NCBI GenBank assembly: GCA_030747075.1
Contig: JASLLL010000009.1
Location: 21,992 to 85,991 of the forward strand
Source of the DNA: Gemmatimonadota bacterium
GTDB taxonomy: Bacteria; ARS69
Length of the DNA: 64,000 nucleotides
Reading direction: 5' to 3'
The translations under genes and the position numbers were made by a program. Every line of letters starts with the position of its first letter. Position 1 is the stretch's first letter. The notes beneath the pieces are model-generated. The model saw only the letters and a program-made list of their open reading frames with translations. It was not told the DNA's origin and made no database searches. Positions 1 through 9,300 of this stretch are shown one piece after another.

Positions 1-1
1 G

Positions 2-700
2 GAAGTGCAGACGGCGCTGGGGCGGATGCTGCGCCGCGCGGAGATCCCTGTCGCGTTCACGCAGGGGTATTCGCCGCATCTTCGTCTGGCGCTCTCCGAC
101 GCGCTTCCCGTCGGTATGGCCAGCGACGCGGAGTACGGGGATGTGCGCCTGCGTCGGTCCATGTCACCGGACCGCTTCGTGGAGCGCATGCAGGCCGCCG
201 CGTCTCCGGGGCTTGGCGTGTCGGCCGCGCGCACGGTGTCCGCCGACGCGCCGTCGCTCTCCTCCCGCATTGCCGCCGCCCGCTACCGTGTGGGCCTCGG
301 GCGGCTCGGCATCCCGGTCGACGACGCGATGGACAAGGTGGCGGCGTTTCTCGCCCGGGAAGAGGTGGTGGTCGAGAAGCTCGTCATTCGGAAGCGGCGT
401 GAGAAGATCGTCCGCGTGGACATTCGTCCGTTCACGCGGTCTCTGGTCGCCGGTGAGTCGGACGGCGAGGCCGTGCTGGATGTCGTGCTGGGCCGCCGGT
501 CCGGGAACCTCGTCCGGCCGAAGGAGATTCTGGCGGCACTTTTCGGGATCGACGGAGACCGGCTACTCGACGCACGGGTTCACAAGCGCGACTCTCTCGT
601 GGAGTTCGACGGGCGGCTCGTATCCGTCGGGCAGGGGTGGGCTGTGTCGGGCCGATACGACCCCTGGGAGAGGCTGCCGCAGGAAGGGGGCGTGGCGTGA
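2..700 (+). CDS. Radical SAM-linked DUF2344 (TIGR03936-type) protein, 5' end outside window
   Basis: The reading frame is open to the left edge, so the N-terminus is missing. The visible part opens with LGRMLRRAEIPVAFTQGYSP followed by LALSDALPVGMASDAEYGDV. This matches the family pattern in which an aromatic-Gly-(Y/F)-x-P stretch precedes an ALPVG(M/I)xSxxEY motif. Members are fused to, or encoded next to, a radical SAM/B12-binding protein, which would lie just off the left edge. No biochemical role is established. In many genomes the pair sits near ribosomal protein or ribonuclease genes, and some members are annotated as linked to tRNA/rRNA modification. The stop codon overlaps the GTG start of the next gene (GTGA), so the two are probably co-translated. 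The family assignment is fairly secure; the function is not. Confidence 0.75.
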   Translation, partial: EVQTALGRMLRRAEIPVAFTQGYSPHLRLALSDALPVGMASDAEYGDVRLRRSMSPDRFVERMQAAASPGLGVSAARTVSADAPSLSSRIAAARYRVGLGRLGIPVDDAMDKVAAFLAREEVVVEKLVIRKRREKIVRVDIRPFTRSLVAGESDGEAVLDVVLGRRSGNLVRPKEILAALFGIDGDRLLDARVHKRDSLVEFDGRLVSVGQGWAVSGRYDPWERLPQEGGVA

Positions 701-1650
701 GCCGTGCGCGTGTGCTGGGCTTTGACATTGGCGGGACGAATGCGAAGGCGGTGCTGGCGGACAGGACGGGTCGCGTTCTGGCGCGTTCCAGGCGGGAGAC
801 TTCCTCGCTCGGAGCGAAGGGGGTGGAGGTGGCGCCCGCGCTGGCCGAGTGGGCGCGCGAACTCACCGCCCGACACGGCATCCGGCCCCGGGCGGTCGGC
901 GTGGCGTGCGCGGGACTGGTGGACGCGCGTTCGGGGCGTGTGGAGTCTTCGCCGAACCTTCCCCACCTTCGGCGGCTTCGACTGGGCGATGCACTGGCCG
1001 GGGAACTCGGACGGCCGGTCCATCTTGAGAACGACGCGAACGCGCTGGCCTGGGCCGAGTTCCGCTTCGGTGCGGGAAGGGGCGCGCGGAATCTCGTGTG
1101 CCTCGCGCTCGGGACGGGCGTCGGCGGCGGGCTGGTGATGGACGGGCGGCTGCATCGGGGCGCGCACGGGCTCGGCGCGGAGCTTGGACACATGGTGGTA
1201 GAGCGGAATGGTCGCCGCTGTGCCTGCGGGCAGCGCGGGTGCCTGGAAGCGTACGCCGGGGCGTGGGCGATCACGCGGTCCGCCCGTCGTGCGCTGGCCC
1301 GGGGTGCTCCCGGGAGCCGGATGCTCGCCGTGCGCCTTCGCGGGGAGGACCCCACACCGGCGGCACTCTCCCGTGCCGCGCGTGACGGCAGCGCGCTGGC
1401 CACGGCGCTCTTCGCCGAAGCCGGGCGCGCGCTTGGTGTGGCGGTGGCGTCGCTCGTTCACATCTTCGACCCGGACCGCGTGTTGCTGGCAGGAGGCGTG
1501 TCGGCTGCCGGTCGGCTTCTTCTGGACCCGGCGCGGGAGGAAGCGCGAAGCCGCGTCATGGATCCGACGGTGCAAAAGCACGGACTGCGACTGCGGAAAC
1601 TCGGCGACGACGGGGCGGCACTCGGGGCGGCGCTTCTGGCGATGGAGTGA
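697..1650 (+). CDS. ROK-family sugar kinase (glucokinase-like)
   Basis: A 317-residue protein starting at a GTG that overlaps the previous stop by 4 bases. The N-terminal phosphate-binding motif GFDIGGTNAKAVLADRTGR and the later ALGTGVGGGLVMDGR motif form the ATP site of the actin-like kinase fold. ENDANALAWAE supplies the catalytic Asp, near residue 111. The ROK signature follows: ELGHMV with a zinc-binding CACGQRGCLEAYAG. These features support phosphorylation of a hexose such as glucose in the cytoplasm, not a DNA-binding ROK repressor, because no N-terminal helix-turn-helix is present. The exact sugar cannot be read from the sequence (N-acetyl-amino sugars are possible). Length is normal for ROK kinases. 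Confidence 0.88.
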   Translation: MSRARVLGFDIGGTNAKAVLADRTGRVLARSRRETSSLGAKGVEVAPALAEWARELTARHGIRPRAVGVACAGLVDARSGRVESSPNLPHLRRLRLGDALAGELGRPVHLENDANALAWAEFRFGAGRGARNLVCLALGTGVGGGLVMDGRLHRGAHGLGAELGHMVVERNGRRCACGQRGCLEAYAGAWAITRSARRALARGAPGSRMLAVRLRGEDPTPAALSRAARDGSALATALFAEAGRALGVAVASLVHIFDPDRVLLAGGVSAAGRLLLDPAREEARSRVMDPTVQKHGLRLRKLGDDGAALGAALLAME

Positions 1651-1678
1651 TCGCCCACGACAGGGCCCGGGGCCTGTG

Positions 1679-2404
1679 CTATCCGCCCGTGACAACCGGC
1701 GCGAGCAGCCGGAGCGCCATCAGTGCCAGCACCACGCGGAACATCTTGCGGAACAGCGCGTCCGGCATTCGCCCGAGAAGGCGTGTCCCGATCCATGTGC
1801 CCGCGATGACGCAGAGGAGAAGCGGCGCGATCCACTGCAGCCGCGGCACATAGTCGAAGCCCACGGAGAGGAACGCGGGGATCTTGAGCAGATGCCCGAA
1901 CGACTGGATGGCCGCCTTCGTGGCGACGATCTCCCGGCGCTCCAGATCGTCCCGCAGGAAGAACGCCGCCAGAAACGGACCGGTGGCGCCGAGTGTTACG
2001 GTCAGCAGCCCTCCGACAAGCCCGGCAGGCAGGAAGACCCACCGGGGGACCACGATGCGCTTGGGTTTGAAGCGGTCCCACAGGAGGAAGGCCAGCACGA
2101 AGGCGCCGATGGCGGGCTTGAACCCGGGCAGGCCTTCGCCGCCGGTGATCCGGATTCCCGCCACGACTCCAAGCACCATCCCCGGGGCGTAGAGTGCCAC
2201 GATCCGCCAGCACACGCGGGGAAGCAGCGCGAGCATCCGCGAGAAGTTGCTGGTCAGCTGCACCACGCCGTGAACCGGCACAACCTCCGCAACCGGCAGG
2301 ATGGATGCCATGACGGCCAGAAGGACCACGCCGCCACCCATGCCCAGCATGCCCGAAAGAGCGGAGGCGAGGAGGGCGGCAGGGATCAGAACGGGGAGGA
2401 TCAC
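1679..2404 (-). CDS. TauE/SafE-family membrane permease
   Basis: A 241-residue integral membrane protein with about seven or eight hydrophobic segments. It has the family's glycine-rich N-terminal pattern LSGMLGMGGGVVLLAVM and an internal repeat, GGLLTVTLGATGPFLAAFFL, marking the second half of the duplicated fold. TauE/SafE proteins export sulfite, sulfoacetate or related organic anions across the inner membrane. The substrate here cannot be deduced. The start is GTG, preceded at a good distance by GGAG on the minus strand. It stands alone, converging on the ROK kinase with about 30 bases between. Confidence 0.85.
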   Translation of the reverse strand: MILPVLIPAALLASALSGMLGMGGGVVLLAVMASILPVAEVVPVHGVVQLTSNFSRMLALLPRVCWRIVALYAPGMVLGVVAGIRITGGEGLPGFKPAIGAFVLAFLLWDRFKPKRIVVPRWVFLPAGLVGGLLTVTLGATGPFLAAFFLRDDLERREIVATKAAIQSFGHLLKIPAFLSVGFDYVPRLQWIAPLLLCVIAGTWIGTRLLGRMPDALFRKMFRVVLALMALRLLAPVVTGG

Positions 2405-2568
2405 GAGCGTCTCCAGTGCGTTTCCGTGCAGAATATGCGCATTTCGCCCCCTTCGGGAACCTCGGATTGGCTGCGGGGTATGGAAGCCGGGTCCATCGGG
2501 ATGCTTGACCCGACCGGTGGAGCTGCCGATACTCGGCAGGAATGTTGGTTTCTTGCGGGAGATGGCAA

Positions 2569-2973
2569 ATGCCCCTGATGGGAAAGGCCTTCATCTTCGT
2601 TCTGGTCGCCGGGCTGACGCTCCCGCTCGGACCGGGTGGAATCTGCTGCTGTCTCCTGGCCGATGACTGCCCCGATGCCGCCCCGAAGGCGGCCCCCGTG
2701 GAGTCGTGCTGCTCCTCCGGGGCCGGACCCGATGCGTCGGCCTCTTCCGCCCCGGCGGAGCGCGACTGCTGCGCCTGCCCCGAACTCCAGCCTGCACCAT
2801 CCTCTTCCGCGACGCTTGCCGTGGTGGCCGCCGCCGGGAGTCCCCTCGCCGCTCCGGAGAGTCAGGTCCGGCTTGCCACTCCGGCTCAGGGCACGGAGGG
2901 CTTTCGAGAAGAGACCCACCCGCCCCCTGTCCTCGGGGCGGTCTACCGCACCACCTGCTCCCTGCTCTGCTGA
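2569..2973 (+). CDS. Small Cys-rich exported protein heading the metal efflux cluster
   Basis: A protein of about 134 residues starting at the ATG preceded by GGGAGA. It has a short hydrophobic export-type N-terminus (AFIFVLVAGLTLPLGPG). Cysteines are clustered: GICCCLL, VESCCSSG and RDCCACPE, with a final CSLLC. The rest is Ala/Pro/Ser-rich low-complexity sequence. I recognise no named family. Its position 128 bases upstream of a TolC/CusB/CusA-like set, together with the thiol clusters, suggests a periplasmic metal-binding or metal-sensing peptide. That is inference. A lipoprotein reading is possible, because Cys follows the hydrophobic segment, but the lipobox is not canonical. Confidence 0.6.
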   Translation: MPLMGKAFIFVLVAGLTLPLGPGGICCCLLADDCPDAAPKAAPVESCCSSGAGPDASASSAPAERDCCACPELQPAPSSSATLAVVAAAGSPLAAPESQVRLATPAQGTEGFREETHPPPVLGAVYRTTCSLLC

Positions 2974-3101
2974 GATTCCCCGTCCGGGTTGAGTGACCCT
3001 GACGGCCGGGTATGCCTGTGCCCGGCGACCGGTGATGTCCGCGGCGGAGCGTCCGCGAGCGGCCTGTCCCCGGGGAATCCGCACCTGCAGGAGTGATCAT
3101 C

Positions 3102-4418
3102 ATGACAGCCCGCTTCCTTCCGGGAGTCCGGCGTGCGGCAGTTGTGGCCGCGCTCTGGATACCGGCCGCTCAGACCGGCGCTGCCTTCGCCACTTCCGAA
3201 CCCATGGCCCCGGGAGCCGTTCTGGACGAACTTCGGCGAGAGGTTCTTGCCGCCAATCCCCGGCTTGCGGCGGCTCGCCACCGATGGGAGGCCGCGGAGT
3301 TCCGCGCTTCCGTTCGCGGTTCCTTTCCGGACCCCCGCGTGAACTGGGTTCGCTTTCTGGAGAGCGTGGAGACGAAAACGGGTCCGCAGACCGACCGCAT
3401 TGGTGTGCGCCAGCGGATTCCCTGGCCGGGCCGTCTCGACGCCCGGGAGGCCGAAGCTTCGTCGCTTGCGTCCGTGCTTCGTGCCGGGGTCGATGACACG
3501 CGTGTCGGTCTCCTGCGCGACATCACTCACGCGTGGGCGGACCTCTATCTGCTGGATCGGGAAGTGGACATCACGCGGGAGAACCTCGACATCCTGATCG
3601 AACTCGAACGCGTCCTTCGGCAACGCTACCGCACGGGCACCGCGCGCCACGCGGATCTTGTGAAAGTGCAGGTGGAGCTGGGAGAACTGGAGGACCGCCT
3701 GCGAAGTCTGGAGGACCGGCGCCGCCCGGTGCTGGCGCGCATCAACGCGCTTCGCCGGAGTTCGCGTTCGGAGGGGGTTCCCTCCGCCGGAGAGCCGCGC
3801 GTCTTCCCGGGTGTCCCTTCGCTGGAAGAGGTGTCGGGAGCGCTTCTCGATCGAGCACCCCGCCTGCGCGCTCGAGACAGGGCCGTGGACGCCGCCGGAG
3901 AAGCCGAACGCCTTGCGCGCATGGAAGCGTACCCGGACCTCATCGCGGGCGTGGATTGGATTCGCACGGGTACCGAGTCCGCTTCGTCTGCCGGGGACGC
4001 CGGCCGGGACCCCGTGGCCGTGAGCTTCGCCGTGGATCTCCCCGTCTTTCGTGGGCGAATCCGGGACGGAGTCCATGCCGCGGAGGCATCGCTGGAGGAA
4101 GCGCGGGCCGCGCGCGTCGCGGAAGAGGACCGGCTCTTCGTGGACGCGGAAGACGCGCTCTATCGACTTCGGGATGCGGTGCGCCGCGAAGAACTCTACC
4201 GACAGGGGCTTCTTCCGAAGGCTCGTGAGTCGTGGATTGCATCTCTCACCGCATACGAAGCGGCTCGCGGCGGGTTTCTCGATCTGATGGATGCCCGCCG
4301 CACACTGCTCGCTTTCGAACTGGCGCATGCGCGCGCCCGGGCGGATCGTTGTCGCGGTCTTGCCGATCTGGAGGCCATCACCGGCGTTGACTGGGCCGGA
4401 CGGGAGGAGAACCGATGA
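3102..4418 (+). CDS. TolC/CusC-type outer-membrane efflux protein
   Basis: 438 residues from the ATG 8 bases after AGGAG; an in-frame GTG at 3093 overlaps that ribosome site and is less likely. A signal peptide covers about residues 1-30 (VVAALWIPAAQTGAAFA). The mature protein is a TolC-like tandem repeat of long helices: LDELRREVLAANPRLAAARH opens the first repeat and LEEVSGALLDRAPRLRARDR the second. The strongly heptad-rich, Glu/Arg/Leu-rich composition fits the periplasmic tunnel. It should form the trimeric outer-membrane exit duct for the pump encoded next. The stop overlaps the CusB-like start by 4 bases (ATGA). Confidence 0.87.
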   Translation: MTARFLPGVRRAAVVAALWIPAAQTGAAFATSEPMAPGAVLDELRREVLAANPRLAAARHRWEAAEFRASVRGSFPDPRVNWVRFLESVETKTGPQTDRIGVRQRIPWPGRLDAREAEASSLASVLRAGVDDTRVGLLRDITHAWADLYLLDREVDITRENLDILIELERVLRQRYRTGTARHADLVKVQVELGELEDRLRSLEDRRRPVLARINALRRSSRSEGVPSAGEPRVFPGVPSLEEVSGALLDRAPRLRARDRAVDAAGEAERLARMEAYPDLIAGVDWIRTGTESASSAGDAGRDPVAVSFAVDLPVFRGRIRDGVHAAEASLEEARAARVAEEDRLFVDAEDALYRLRDAVRREELYRQGLLPKARESWIASLTAYEAARGGFLDLMDARRTLLAFELAHARARADRCRGLADLEAITGVDWAGREENR

Positions 4419-6373
4419 ACGCGAAGAGAACTGGCGGCCGCCCGGTCGGCAAGCTTGTGGGGATTGCACTGGTGCTGTTCGTGGCGGGGATTCTCGTCGG
4501 GCGCGCGTGGCTCGCGCCGTCGTCTCCCGCGCCCGGGACGCACGAAGGACACGAGCAGGAGGAAGCCGCTGAGGTCTGGACCTGCTCCATGCACCCGCAG
4601 GTGCGGCTTCCCTCGCCGGGGAAGTGCCCGATCTGTCGCATGGACCTCGTGCAGGTGGAGTCGGGCGCGGCAGGAGAGGACGGCGACGCGCCGCGTCTGG
4701 AGATGAGCGAGGCCGCACGGGTTCTGGCGGAGATCGAAACGGCGCCCGTCGTGCGGGATCGCCCGCGACTGGAGATCCGCATGACCGGGAAAGCGGAAGT
4801 GGATGAAACGCGCGTCCACGCGCTTTCGGCACGCGTGGCGGGTCGGCTGGATCGGATGTTCGTGGACTACACGGGACTGCCCGTGCGTGCGGGAGATCAC
4901 CTGGCGGAGATCTACAGCCCCGAACTGCTGGCCGCGCAGGAGGAGTTGCTGCAAGTGGTGGCTTCCCGGGGAGCGCTGTCGGGCGAATCGACCGGGCTTC
5001 TTTCCGACACCGCCACCGCAACCGTGGAGGCCGCCCGCGAGAAGCTGCGCCTTTACGGACTCACCGAAGAACAGATCAAGGGAATCGAGCGTCGGGGAGA
5101 GACCGAAGACCATGTCACGCTCTTCGCCGACCACGGGGGCATTGTCATCGAGAAGAACGCGGTCGTGGGGGACTATGTCCGCACGGGGACGACTATCTAC
5201 CGCATCGCGGACTTGTCGCGACTATGGGTGGTGCTCGATGCGCACGAGTCCGATCTGGCGTGGCTTCGTTCCGGGCAGGAGGTGGAGTTTGACGCGGAGT
5301 CCCTTCCCGGGCGGATCTTCACCGGGCGCGTTTCGTTCATTGCGCCCGCGGTCGAGGAGGCGTCGCGTACGGTTCGCGTTCGAATCAATGTCGACAACTC
5401 CGACGGCTTGCTGAAGCCGGGGATGTTCGTCCGCGCAGTGGTGTATGCGGAAGTCGCGTCCGACGGGACCGTGGTCGCCAGCGAGTTTGCCGGACGCTGG
5501 GTCTGCCCGATGCACCCGGAAGTCGTGGGGGACGCCGCCGGATCCTGCGACGAGTGCGGGATGGACCTCGTGCCCGCGGAGGAGATGGGACTGGTGTCGG
5601 GAAGCCCGGATGGCGACGGGCCGCTTGTGGTGCCGGTGGAGTCGGTCCTTCGCACCGGGCGGCGCGCGATCGTCTATGTGGAAGTTCCCGATGCGCATCG
5701 TCCATCGTACGAGGGACGCGAAGTGGGACTCGGTCCGCGCGCGGGGGATGTGTACATCGTGCAGTGGGGCCTGGAGGAAGGGGAACGCGTGGTGTCTCGC
5801 GGGAACTTCAAGATCGACAGTGCGCTGCAGATTCAGGCGAAGCCTTCCATGATGAGTCCCGGGGATGGAACGGATGCGATGGAACCGGAAGGGCCCGTCG
5901 CGGACGATGCGCTTCTTCGGATTCTGTCGGATGTGTACTCGACCTACTTCGAACTCCAGATGGCGCTGGCCGGAGATGATGCGACCGTCGCCGCTGCGGC
6001 ATTCGCCCGGATCGGGACGCTGACGAACGGGAACTTCGACGACATCCGCCCCGGAATCCGACCCGACTGGAAGGAGCGGGCCGTGCGTCTCGGGGAAGCG
6101 GTTGCGGCCGCTGAGGGTGTGGACATCGCCGCGATGCGCGTCGCCTTCGAAGACGCATCGAAGGCGATGATCGACCTGGAGCGCACCTTCGGGCATGCCG
6201 GTGGCGAGCCGCACCATGTGACCTACTGTCCCATGGCGTTCGACTTCCGCGGGGCCTACTGGCTGCAGGATCACGAACGCATCGACAACCCGTACTTCGG
6301 TGCGTCGATGCTTCGGTGCGGGTCCGTCGAAGAGACCGTTCCGGGCGCCGCGTACGCAGGAGGGACGCGATGA
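4415..6373 (+). CDS. cusB: CusB-like RND periplasmic adaptor with two heavy-metal-binding modules
   Basis: 652 residues. A single N-terminal membrane anchor (about 13-30) is followed by a His-rich spacer. A heavy-metal-binding domain lies at 55-80 (WTCSMHP...CPICRMDL). A membrane-fusion core comes next, with a beta-barrel/lipoyl region at about 100-350 that includes ARVAGRLDRMFVDYTG and GTTIYRIADLSRLWVV. A second metal module of the same type follows at about 362-390 (WVCPMHP...CDECGMDL). The C-terminal part, about 500-640, looks like DUF3347 and ends in CPMAFDFRGAYWLQ and NPYFGASMLRCG. The adaptor links the inner-membrane pump to the TolC-like duct and presumably hands over Cu(I)/Ag(I) or another soft metal. 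It overlaps both neighbours by 4 bases. Confidence 0.9.
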   Translation: MNAKRTGGRPVGKLVGIALVLFVAGILVGRAWLAPSSPAPGTHEGHEQEEAAEVWTCSMHPQVRLPSPGKCPICRMDLVQVESGAAGEDGDAPRLEMSEAARVLAEIETAPVVRDRPRLEIRMTGKAEVDETRVHALSARVAGRLDRMFVDYTGLPVRAGDHLAEIYSPELLAAQEELLQVVASRGALSGESTGLLSDTATATVEAAREKLRLYGLTEEQIKGIERRGETEDHVTLFADHGGIVIEKNAVVGDYVRTGTTIYRIADLSRLWVVLDAHESDLAWLRSGQEVEFDAESLPGRIFTGRVSFIAPAVEEASRTVRVRINVDNSDGLLKPGMFVRAVVYAEVASDGTVVASEFAGRWVCPMHPEVVGDAAGSCDECGMDLVPAEEMGLVSGSPDGDGPLVVPVESVLRTGRRAIVYVEVPDAHRPSYEGREVGLGPRAGDVYIVQWGLEEGERVVSRGNFKIDSALQIQAKPSMMSPGDGTDAMEPEGPVADDALLRILSDVYSTYFELQMALAGDDATVAAAAFARIGTLTNGNFDDIRPGIRPDWKERAVRLGEAVAAAEGVDIAAMRVAFEDASKAMIDLERTFGHAGGEPHHVTYCPMAFDFRGAYWLQDHERIDNPYFGASMLRCGSVEETVPGAAYAGGTR

Positions 6374-9300
6374 ACCGGCGACCGCCATCCGGCGGCGACT
6401 CCCTGCTGGGGAAAGTCGTCGGGGCCTGTCTCACCAACCGCCTGCCACTGTTCCTTGCGGTCGCGGGGATCGTGCTGTGGGGATACTCGGCCGCGCCCTT
6501 CGACTGGAACCTGGGTGGAATCCCGCGTGACCCGGTTCCGGTGGACGCCATTCCCGACCTGGGGGAGAACCAGCAGATCGTCTTCACCGACTGGCCCGGG
6601 CGTTCCCCGCGCGATGTCGAGGACCAGGTCACCTATCCGCTGACCGTTTCACTCCTCGGGCTTCCCGGCGTGAAGACGGTGCGGAGTTTCTCCTTCTTCG
6701 GGTTCTCTTCCGTCTATGTCATCTTCGAGGAGGGCGTGGACTTCTACTGGTCCCGCTCCCGGATTCTGGAGAAGCTCGCCAGCCTGCCTCGCGGAACACT
6801 GCCCGAAGATGTTCGCCCCGCACTCGGCCCGGACGCGACCGGGCTTGGACAGGTCTACTGGTACACGCTGGAAGGCCGCGACGAGGAAGGCAACCCGGCG
6901 GGAGGCTGGGGGCTGGAGGAGTTGCGTTCGATCCAGGACTTCCTCGTGCGGTACGCGCTGGCCTCTGCCGACGGTGTCTCCGAGGTCGCGTCCGTCGGAG
7001 GCCATGTCCGCGAATACCAGATCGATGTGGACCCCGACGCCATGCGCTCGCGGGGGATTGCGCTTCAGGATGTGTTTCGTGCGGTGAAGCGGTCGAATGT
7101 GGATGTCGGTGCGCGGACGATCGAAGTGAATCGCGTCGAGTATGTGGTCCGGGGTACGGGCCTCCTGCAGGACATTCCCGAAATCGAATCCACGGTCGTC
7201 AAGTCGGTCGGGAATGTCCCCGTCACGATCGCCGACATCGCACGCGTGACGACCGGCCCGGCCATGCGTCGGGGTGCGCTCGACAAGAACGGTGCGGAGG
7301 CGGTCGGCGGGGTGGTGGTGGTTCGGACCGGCGAAAACCCGATGGAGGTCATCTCGAACATCCATCGGAAGGTCGAGGAGATCTCTCCGGGACTTCCATC
7401 GAAGACATTGCCCGACGGCACGGTCTCTCATGTGACGATCGTGCCCTTCTACGACCGCACGGGACTCATTCACGAAACGCTCGGCACGCTCGGGACCGCG
7501 CTCGAGGAAGAAGCACTGGTCACGATTGTCGTCGTTATGGTGATGGTCGCGCATCTGGCGACTTCGCTGCTGGTGTCGCTGGTGCTTCCGCTGGCGGTGC
7601 TTCTGGCATTCATCGCGATGAGAGTCGGCGGCGTGGACGCGAACATCGTGGCGCTCTCCGGGATTGCGATCGCCATCGGGACGATCGTGGATGTCGGGAT
7701 CGTCATTGCGGAGAACATTCTGCGGCGTCTCCGTGAAGCGGAGCCGGATGAGGACCGGGTTGCCGTCATTCGCTCGGCGACCAGTGAGGTCGGGAGTGCG
7801 GTTCTCACGGCGGTGTTCACTACCGTGGCCGGGTTCCTGCCCGTCTTCGCGATGGAAGGCCCGGAGGGGAAGCTCTTCCGGCCGCTTGCGTGGACGAAAA
7901 CCGCGACGCTGATCGCGTCCATTGTCGTGGCGTTGACGGTACTGCCGGCGATCGCGCGTACGCTTCATGCGAGAAGGAAACCGGTGCGCGGCGCGAAGTG
8001 GCTGCCCGCGGCGGCGGCGCTCCTCGCGGGAGTTCTTGTGGCGCGGGGAGTGTCCGTGACCGCCGGGTCGCTTCTGGTGCTTGCCGGCGGCGTGGGGCTG
8101 TTCAGGGACCGACTCCCCGCCCGCCTCCGGACCCGCGCGGGAGGGACCGTCAACGCGATGGTGGTGGCCGCGGTCGTCGTGCTTCTCGCGGGGCGATGGC
8201 TGCCGCTTGGACCCGAGCCGGGCTTCGCGCGGAATCTGGTGTTCGTGGCGGCGCTTCTCTTCGGCTGGCTTGGTCTTTTCCGCGCATTCGCACGGCACTA
8301 CGAGTCCGTCCTGCGGTGGTGTCTCGGCCACAAGGCGTACTTCCTGGCGGCGCCCGTGTTTCTGGTGCTGCTGGGCGCGACCATCTGGCGCGGCTGGGAA
8401 GGGACGGCGGGGATCATCCCGTCCGGGATGAACCGCCTTCACCTTCCGGGTGACACGCTTCGAGAAACCCGCCTCTGGCGATCCGCAATCGAGGCGTTCC
8501 CGGGGCTGGGCCGCGAGTTCATGCCCGACCTCGACGAGGGGTCCTTCCTCTACATGCCGACCACCATGCCGCACGCTTCGATCGGCGAAGCGATGGATGT
8601 GCTGGCGAAGCTCGATCTTGCGATCTCCGCCGTCCCGGAGGTGGAGTCCGCGGTGGGGAAGATCGGACGCGTGGAGAGCGCGCTGGATCCGGCGCCGGTG
8701 TCCATGGTGGAGATGGTCGTCAATCTGAAGTCGGAATACGCAACGGATGCCGCCGGAACGCGTCTTCGCTTTCGCTGGGATGACGAAGCAGCGGAGTTCG
8801 CGCGGGACGAGCGTGGAGAACTTGTGCCGGATCCACGCGGACGGGTCTTCCGCCAGTGGCGGGATGATACTCATTCCTCCGGCGACATCTGGGACGCCAT
8901 CGTCGCGGCCGGGCGGATTCCCGGGACGACCTCCGCGCCCCGGCTCCAGCCGATCGCCGCCCGGATTGTCATGTTGCAGAGCGGGATGCGCGCGCCCATG
9001 GGCATCAAGATTCGCGGCCCGGATCTGGAGACTCTGGAGCGTGTCGGGCTGGATCTTGAGCGCATCCTTCAGACAGTTCCCGGGGTGGAACCCGCCACCG
9101 TGCTGGCTGACCGGATGGTGGGGAAGCCGTATCTGGAGATCAATGTGGATCGCGAGGCCATCGCGAGGCACGGGATTCTCGTACGGGATGTCCAGGATGT
9201 GATCGAGGTCGCGGTCGGGGGACGACGCGCAACCACGATGATCGAGGGGCGCGAACGCTATGCGGTTCGGATCCGTTACCTGCGCGAACTTCGGGACACG